From assembly GCA_011800155.1 (NCBI GenBank), contig CM022374.1, positions 2,170,001 to 2,234,000 on the forward strand: 64,000 nt of DNA, given 5' to 3'. This document shows positions 57,817 to 64,000 of this stretch, piece by piece. The position numbers and the translations under genes were made by a program. The DNA comes from Flammulina velutipes. Its lineage: Eukaryota > Basidiomycota > Agaricomycetes > Agaricales > Physalacriaceae. Numbering within the stretch: position 1 is the stretch's first letter; each line of letters begins with the position of its first letter. The notes beneath the pieces were generated by a model. It did no database searches, was not told the origin of the DNA, and saw only the letters and a list, made by a program, of their open reading frames with translations.

Positions 57817-59324
57817 TCATTGTCCTCCTCGATTCGAAATACAAAGTGGAGGCGACTTTCGATAGGTGATTTTCCCTGTCAAAATTCATTCAGATTTGCA
57901 TTTCGGTTCGAATAAATAAACGAACCCTTTTTCCAAGAAATCGCTTCAACGCTACGTTGCAGATCTTCGACACTGAGTGATTTGCATATTTCTTCGAAGC
58001 GAGCAAGAGCAATGGAGGCAGTTGGATGATGCTCGCTTTCTGTATCCTTCATGGAATCGAAGAGTGGTCCAAGTTGAGGAAGAATATCCTCAATGCACTG
58101 CGAAACGAAACGAACGTCAATAATGAATTAAGGTCGACTTATGAAGACTCGCCCGAAGCCGCGACTCTAACGAGGACGCAAGCCAGCTGACATCGTGTCT
58201 GCAAGCCTGTTTGAACGTCAATGCCCCCGCTCGCCCGACGAGTTGTGTTGCTTCAGGGTCCATGCCCTGCCACATCGCTGCAGTTTCAAAGTCGATGACG
58301 GCGTACTTGCGTTCCGGTCCACGAAGGCCCGCAACAGGTGGATTACAGGCACTCCAACCTAGCGGAACCACCGCATCCATCACTGTATTCCTTGAATGGA
58401 TGTCTCCGTGAGTAATGTTGTTTTCGTGTAGGAAGGCGAAGGCCTGTTTTCGGATGACGGTCAATTATCAGTAGAGCAAGACGAAGACTGCATTCACCTC
58501 CAAGAACGCCTGGCCATAGCGAACAAATTCAGCTACTTCAATGAAGTCGGCTGTCTCCGCACAGTCCCACCTAGGTAGAGCGTTAACAAGGCTTACAACG
58601 CAGAGGTAACACTTGCCTGGGCATTACGACGAATACCTGTCCCAAAAACGTGACATAGTCGTGAATAGGAATAGTATGGTTGCGTGGTTCATCTCGAAGA
58701 GCATCGGAATTTAAAAGTTTTAGGGCACGGAGCTCTCTAGTGGTATTTGGGCCAGAGACAGCCCTAAACATGGACTGAGATGGAGGCTGAGAATATCGAT
58801 TATCAAAGACCTACTTGATTACGACGTCCCGCCCTTTCTCATCTCGCGCTGGCCATACGCGAGGAGCCTGGGAATTGAGTCGACTTCGAAGCCAGCAAGA
58901 TATCACTCACATAATAACAATATTCTGCGTCGGCGGTTTTTTTGTAGAAACATTCTGCGAACGGGAAAGATCTCTTTTCCGTCTCCTTTGCCAAAGGAAT
59001 CGTTGGGTAAAGCATTGCAAAGATGTCCTTTGGATCCTCGAAAGCATATAGGTGGTATCCTCGTGAGGCGAAATGGGGCCGTAGGAAATCCCACACACGT
59101 ATAAGGCGTGCCCGGTCCTTGTCATATTGACCTAGAATAGTTGCGTCGCCTACACGCCAGACATCGTAACCTGCAACGACAGGATTATTCCATAGCCAAG
59201 ACCGCGCTGTCCAATAGACAGAAGTACAAAAGTCGTCCACGCGTAGAAGTCGTATAGGTCTTAGCAGATAGGTGGCTGCTGCAATTCCGCCGACAAGTGA
59301 AGCACCGAGGATGGCTTGCTTCAT
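57817..59324 (-). CDS. Membrane-anchored kinase-like protein, array unit 1
   Basis: The multi-exon minus-strand gene starts at 59324. Exon 1 (58911-59324) encodes MKQAILGASLVGGIAAATYL, a single hydrophobic anchor, then LRVDDFCTSVYWTARSWLW and RLIRVWDFLRPHFASRGYH. Exon 2 (58815-58867) ends DEKGRDVVIK (VAIK-like Lys). Next come AVSGPNTTRELRALKLLNSD and VTFLGQVFVVMPRWDC (hinge). The catalytic loop is FLHENNITHGDIHSRNTVMD, with HGD in place of HRD and the Asn retained. The metal site is KYAVIDFETAAMW (DFE). The helical C-terminal exons read LARFEEICKSLSVEDLQR and end GKITYRKSPPLCISNRGGQ. The intron after VVMPR uses a GC donor (GCAAGT), unlike the other units. Substrate and activity are unknown. 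Confidence 0.75.
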
Positions 59325-59591
59325 CGTACTAGTAGTTCATAGTCAAGTCCTGTTAGACCACGTGCTACTCGCGTCGATCCCAACAGCCACGTTCAGAAGT
59401 ATATTATTATTGGTTCCATCTTTAAAGTATTGTGGATATCAATTACATATGTAAGGATGGCACTTCGTTCATGTTTCGGTCGTTTCAAACTCCAACATCA
59501 ACCTCCCATGCCGTCCTCCGAATTGCTTTTAGTTCCGAATCGATATACCGCCCATACAGACGCCAGTGCCCTGCTTGACCGTGATGTCTTT

Positions 59592-61106
59592 CTACTGCGA
59601 AATGAAAAGGGGAGGTGACTTCCGGTAAGCTATTTTCCCTGAGAAAAATCAGTGAGGACAACAAGATGTGACTCCAATGAATGAACGAACCATCGTCCCA
59701 ACGGACCGCTTCAACAGTACGTTGCAAATCTTCAACACTGAGTGATTTGCATATCTCTTCGAAGCGAGAGAGGGCGACAGTTGCAGTTGGTTGGGATGCA
59801 TTTTTCCTGTCCTTCATAGAATCGAGGAGTGATCCAAGTTCAGGTAGAACGTCCTCAATGCACTACGAATTTCGAAAAGAGTACCATGTCAGTGTCAATA
59901 ACACATTGAGCTATGACGGACTCACGCGAAGCCGAGTTTCTAACAAGTCCGCAAGATCGTGGACATCGTGCTTGCAAGCTTGCTCCAACGTCAACATGCC
60001 TGCTCGCCCTATGCATTGCGTGGCGTCAGGGCTCAAGTCATGCCACGTCGCTGCCGTTTCAAAGTCGATAAACGCATAATTGCAGTCGGGTCCACGAAGG
60101 CCCGCAACACGCGGACCAGGAATATCCCAGGATCGTGGAACCAGCACATCCATCACTATATTGTCCGAGTGGAGGTCTCCGTGAGTAATATGGTTCTCAT
60201 GCAGGAAGACGAGGGCCTTGTTTCGGTTGACATGATCAATCACCAGTAGAGAAAGACAATGACTGAACTCACCTCTAAGAATGCCTGGCCGTAACGAACA
60301 AGGTCGGCCACATGCAAAAAGTCGGCGGTATCTGCACAGTCCCATCTATGTAGATGGGTCAGCACTGAGAGCTTACGGTGAGTGGTAGTATAGCTTACCT
60401 GGGCATTACGATAAACACTTGCCCGAGAAACGTTACATAGTCGAGGATAGGAATCGTACGGTTGTGTGGTTTATCTCGTAAAGCGTCTGAGTTCAGAAGT
60501 CTAACGGTGGCAAGCTCCCTGGTTGTATTTGTCCCAGAAATAGCCCTGGAATCGATTGAGATGAAGATTGCTTGCACAGAGTGGTCACCTACTTGATCAC
60601 CACATCCCGTCCTTTCTCATCTCGTGCTGGCCACACGCGCGGAGCCTGGAAATAAGGAAGTAAGAGTCGATTTCAAAATCAGCAAGTTGTTCACTCACAT
60701 AGTAACAAAATTCTGCGTCTATATCCTCTTTATAGAAAGACTTTGCGAACGGAAAAGAGGACGCCTCTGTTGACAGCTGAGTACATGGGAAAAGCATTGT
60801 ATATATGTCCTTCGGATTTTCGAGGGCGTATAGGTGGTATCCTCGTGAAGTGAAATGGGGCCGTAGGGAGTCCCACACACGTATAAGACGTTCCCGGTCC
60901 TTAGCATATTGACCTGGAATGTTCGGGTCACCTACGTGCCAGACATTGTAACCAGCAGCGACAGGGCTATTCCAGAGCCAAGATCGCACCGTCCAATAGA
61001 CAGAACTACAGAAGTCGTCCACACGTAAGAGTCGTATAGGCCTTAGCAGATAAGTAGCCGTCACAATTCCTCCGAGAACAGAAGCACAGAGGATGGCTTG
61101 CTTCAT
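59592..61106 (-). CDS. Membrane-anchored kinase-like protein, array unit 2
   Basis: Start at 61106: MKQAILCASVLGGIVTATYL (membrane segment), LLRVDDFCSSVYWTVRSWLW and RLIRVWDSLRPHFTSRGYH. The kinase motifs are preserved: DEKGRDVVIK, TTRELATVRLLNSDALRD, VTFLGQVFIVMPR, FLHENHITHGDLHSDNIVMD and NYAFIDFETAATW. The C-terminal helices are present (RFEEICKSLSVEDLQRTV), and the last exon reads GKIAYRKSPPLFISQ with stop at 59592-59594. Introns lie at the same positions as in unit 1, with a GTAAGC donor after VMPR. It sits head-to-tail with its neighbours, with about 270 bp of spacer. Confidence 0.78.
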
Positions 61107-61371
61107 CGTAGTTCATGTTCAAGTTAGTTAGGGGTCACGCGTCATGCCATCATTCCCAACGGGGTCTGGTGGTTGACATCCGTTGTGGCAATGTTTAAAG
61201 GTATATTATTGTCAGTTCAGTCTTTAAATATTAGGTATCTCTAGATGGCGCTTCGTTCATCCCAAGGTTGAATGACACGGCAACTTTCAACCTCAACCTC
61301 ACATCCCACCTTCTCCAAATCTGCATACCGGCGCCATTGGCTGTAACTACCTGCTTGGCGAGGAGTTCTTT

Positions 61372-62891
61372 CTACTGCGAAATGAAAAGGGGAGGTGACT
61401 CCCGATAAGTGATCTTCCCTGCGAGAAATTAGTGAGGACAACAAGACGTGACATCGACCCCAATAGATGAACGAACCATTGAGCCAAGAAATCGCTTCAA
61501 CTTGACGTTGCATATCTTCAACGCTAATCGATTTGCACATCTCTTCAAAACGAACAAGGGCAGCAGATGCAGTTGGCTGATGTACATTTTTCTTGTCCTT
61601 CATAGAATCGAAGAGTGGTCCAAGTTCAGGTAGAACGTCCTCAATGCACTACGAATCTCAAGAAGGGTATCATGTCAACGACGAGTCAAGGTGTACATAT
61701 GAAATACTCACGTGAAGCCGATTTTCTAACAAGGACGCGAGATCGTGGACATCATGCTTGCAAGCCTGTTCCAATGTCAACATGCCTGCTCGCCCTATGC
61801 GTTGCGTGGCGTCAGGGCTCATGCCATGCCACATTGCTGCCGTTTCAAAGTCGATAAACGCATAGTTGCAGTCCGGTCCACGAAGACCTGCAACGCGTGG
61901 AGCAGGAAAGTCCCAGGATCGCGGAACCAGCACATCCATCACTGTATTGGCAGAATGAAGGTCTCCGTGAGTAATATGGTTCTCGTGGAGGAAGGTGAGG
62001 GCCTTGTTTCGGGTGACATTATCAATCGCCAGTGTAGAAAGATGATGACTGAACTCACCTCTAGAAACGCCCGGCCGTAATGAACAAGGTCGGCCACAAG
62101 CAGAAAGTCGGCGGTACTTGCACAATCCCATCTATATCGAGAGATTAGCACTGAGACCTTATGGTGAGTGGTAGTATAGCGTACCTAGGCATTACGATAA
62201 ACACTTGCCCGGGAAATGTTACGTAGTCTAGGATAGGAATCGTACGGTTGTATGGTTCATCTCGTAAAGCATCTGAGTTCAGAAGCCTAATGGCGGCAAG
62301 CTCCCTGGTAGCATTCGGGCCAGACACCGCCCTAAAGTGTACTAAGAGAGAGTTGTTGTTTGTGAAGTAGCGACCTACTTGATCACAACATCCCGTCCTT
62401 TATGGTCTCGTGCAGGCCATACACGGGGCGCCTGTAGATCATAAGTTGGGATTAGGACTAAAGCCAGCAAGTTGTTCACTTACATAGTAGCAAAATTCTG
62501 CGTCTATATCCTCTTTATAGAAAGACCTTGCGAACGGAAAAGAGGACGTCTCCGTTGACAAGTGAGTACATGGGAAAAGCATTGTAAAGATGTCTTTTGG
62601 ATTTTCGAGGGCATATAAATGGTATCCTCGTGAGGGAAAATGAGGCCGTAGGAAGTCCCAGACACGTATAAGACGTGCCCGGTCCTTATCATATTGACCT
62701 GGAATGTTCGGGTCACCTACGCGCCAGACATCGTAACCTGCAGCGACAGGGCTATTCCAGAGCCAGGACCGCACCGTCCAATAGACAGAACTACAGAAGT
62801 CGTCCACGCGTAAGAGTCGTATAGGCCTTAGCAGATGAGTAGCCGTCACAATTCCTCCGAGAACAGAAGCACAGAGGATGATTTGCCTCAT
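61372..62891 (-). CDS. Membrane-anchored kinase-like protein, array unit 3
   Basis: Start at 62891: MRQIILCASVLGGIVTATHL, then LLRVDDFCSSVYWTVRSWLW and RLIRVWDFLRPHFPSRGYH. The kinase core reads AVSGPNATRELAAIRLLNSD, VTFPGQVFIVMPR, FLHENHITHGDLHSANTVMD and NYAFIDFETAAMW. A spacer-like PRSWDFPAPRVAGLRG lies between the catalytic loop and DFE. The C-terminus has RFEEMCKSISVEDMQRQ; the terminal exon ends ..SPPLFISQ at 61372-61374. It is most similar by eye to unit 2, suggesting the pair arose last. No disabling change was noticed. Confidence 0.78.
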
Positions 62892-63124
62892 CGTAGTTCA
62901 TGTTCAAGTTATGTTAGTATGCCACGTGCCATACTCACATACATCACTCTACGTTCAGAGGCATACTATTAATTGGTTACATCTTTGAAGTATTGTGATT
63001 TGTTGTGGATATTAATCAAGGATGGCAATTCGTTCATGTTTCGGTTCAAACTCCAACATCAACCTCCCATGCCGTCCTCTTAAGTATCATCGCGAGTGGC
63101 CCGCCCGACTAGGATGCCTTGTTA

Positions 63125-64000
63125 CTATGAAATGAAAAGGGGAGGTGACTTCCGGTAAGCGATTTTCCCTAAAGATCAATGAGGACAACAAGATGTGACT
63201 CCAATAAATGAACGAACCGTTGGACCAAGAAATTGCTTCAGCTTGACGTTGCAGATCTTCAACACTGAGTGATTTACACATCTCTTCGAAACGAGTGAGG
63301 GCAGCAGATGCAGTTGGCTGGGATACATTTTCCCTGTCCTTCATAGAATCGAGGAGTGAACCGAGCTCAGGTAGAACGTCCTCAATGCACTACGAATTTC
63401 GAAAAGAGGATCATGTCAATGACACGTCTACATGCACATCTGAAATACTCACGCGAAGCCGCATTTCTAATAAGTCCGCGATATCATGGACGTCGTGCTT
63501 GCGAGCTTGTTCCAACGTCAATTCCCCCGCTCGCCCGATGGGTTGCGTTGCGTCAAGGCTCACTCCCTGCCACATCGCTGCCGTTTCAAAGTCGATGAAC
63601 GCGTACTTGCGTTCCGGTCCACGAAGACCCGCAACAGGTGGAGTACTGGCACTCCAACCTAGTGGAACTAGTACATCCATCACTGTATTCCTTGCATGGA
63701 TGTCTCCATGAGTAATGTTGTTCTCGTGCAGGAAGGCGAGGGCCTCATCGAGGACGACATGGTTAATTGCCAGTAGAGCGAGACGACAACTACACTTACC
63801 TCTAAAAGCCCCTGGCCGTAGCGAACAAACTCGGCTACCTGTATGAAGTCGGGCAGAAATGCGCAGTCCCATCTATGTAGAAGGTTAGCATAGCTTTTCA
63901 AGAGATAGCATGCTCACCTGGGCATTACGATGAACACCTGTCCTATGAATGTTACATAGTCCAGAATAGGAATAGTATGATTGCGTGGTTCGTCACGCAA
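63125..64000 (-). CDS. Membrane-anchored kinase-like protein, array unit 4, cut by the window edge
   Basis: Only the C-terminal two thirds is inside the window. Near the right edge (minus strand) the reading matches ..RNHTIPILDYVTFIGQVFIV (20 residues). Then come WDCAFLPDFIQVAEFVRYGQ, FLHENNITHGDIHARNTVMD, KYAFIDFETAAMWQG, RFEEMCKSLSVEDLQRQ and a last exon ending RKSPPLFIS with TAG at 63125-63127. The catalytic loop and the PLGWSASTPPVAGLRGPERK insert are closer to unit 1 than to units 2 and 3. The N-terminal anchor is presumably beyond position 64000. Confidence 0.75.

Overview
The window is nuclear DNA of a filamentous basidiomycete, almost certainly an Agaricomycete. Nearly every gene is split by short GT-AG introns of about 45-65 nt. 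The genes include fungal-type FunK1 kinases, an Hsp70-like (HSPA12-type) ATPase and F-box-like proteins, alongside deeply conserved eukaryotic genes. No rRNA, tRNA, CRISPR array or bacterial-style operon was seen. Exon joins were worked out by hand from splice sites, frame continuity and family knowledge.

Layout. 1-12.9 kb is poorly conserved: the 5' part of an Hsp70-like gene on the left edge, unrecognised or decayed ORFs, a broken SPP2 splicing-factor copy, a coiled-coil protein, an F-box-like protein and several lineage-specific genes. Two related fold-back (long terminal inverted repeat) elements lie here, at 4541-5403 and 11875-12870, each flanked by TA. 12.9-27.8 kb holds two apparently intact FunK1 kinases in inverted orientation (12999-15651 plus; 22448-25226 minus). 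They enclose ERG24 (sterol C-14 reductase), a Ser/Pro-rich protein and an IML2/TTC39-type TPR protein. A frameshifted third FunK1 copy follows at 25526-27803. 28.1-40.2 kb is the conserved core: an F-box-like gene, CCT5 (chaperonin epsilon), PP2A catalytic subunit, a small probable mitochondrial protein, a SUN-domain nuclear-envelope protein and a multi-pass membrane protein with an acidic tract.

40.5-57.4 kb carries two lineage-specific families that have been duplicated together. One is a Pro/Gln-rich protein with a WPGY motif (copies at 40833, a decayed one near 43640, and 54822). The other is a protein of about 214 aa (42386 and a decayed copy at 56546). Between the copies lie a predicted secreted kinase-like protein, an EBP1/PA2G4-type protein, a Cys-rich acidic protein, an unrecognised 385-aa protein, the KEOPS subunit PCC1, a GPI-anchored cell-surface protein and a peroxisomal-type citrate synthase ending in AKL.

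57.8-64.0 kb is a head-to-tail tandem array of at least four kinase-like genes, all on the minus strand. Each has an N-terminal membrane segment and an HGD...N...DFE active-site pattern; the last runs off the right edge.

The recurring theme is conserved housekeeping genes interleaved with young, repeatedly duplicated kinase-like and lineage-specific families. Two of those families sit as inverted copies on either side of housekeeping blocks.
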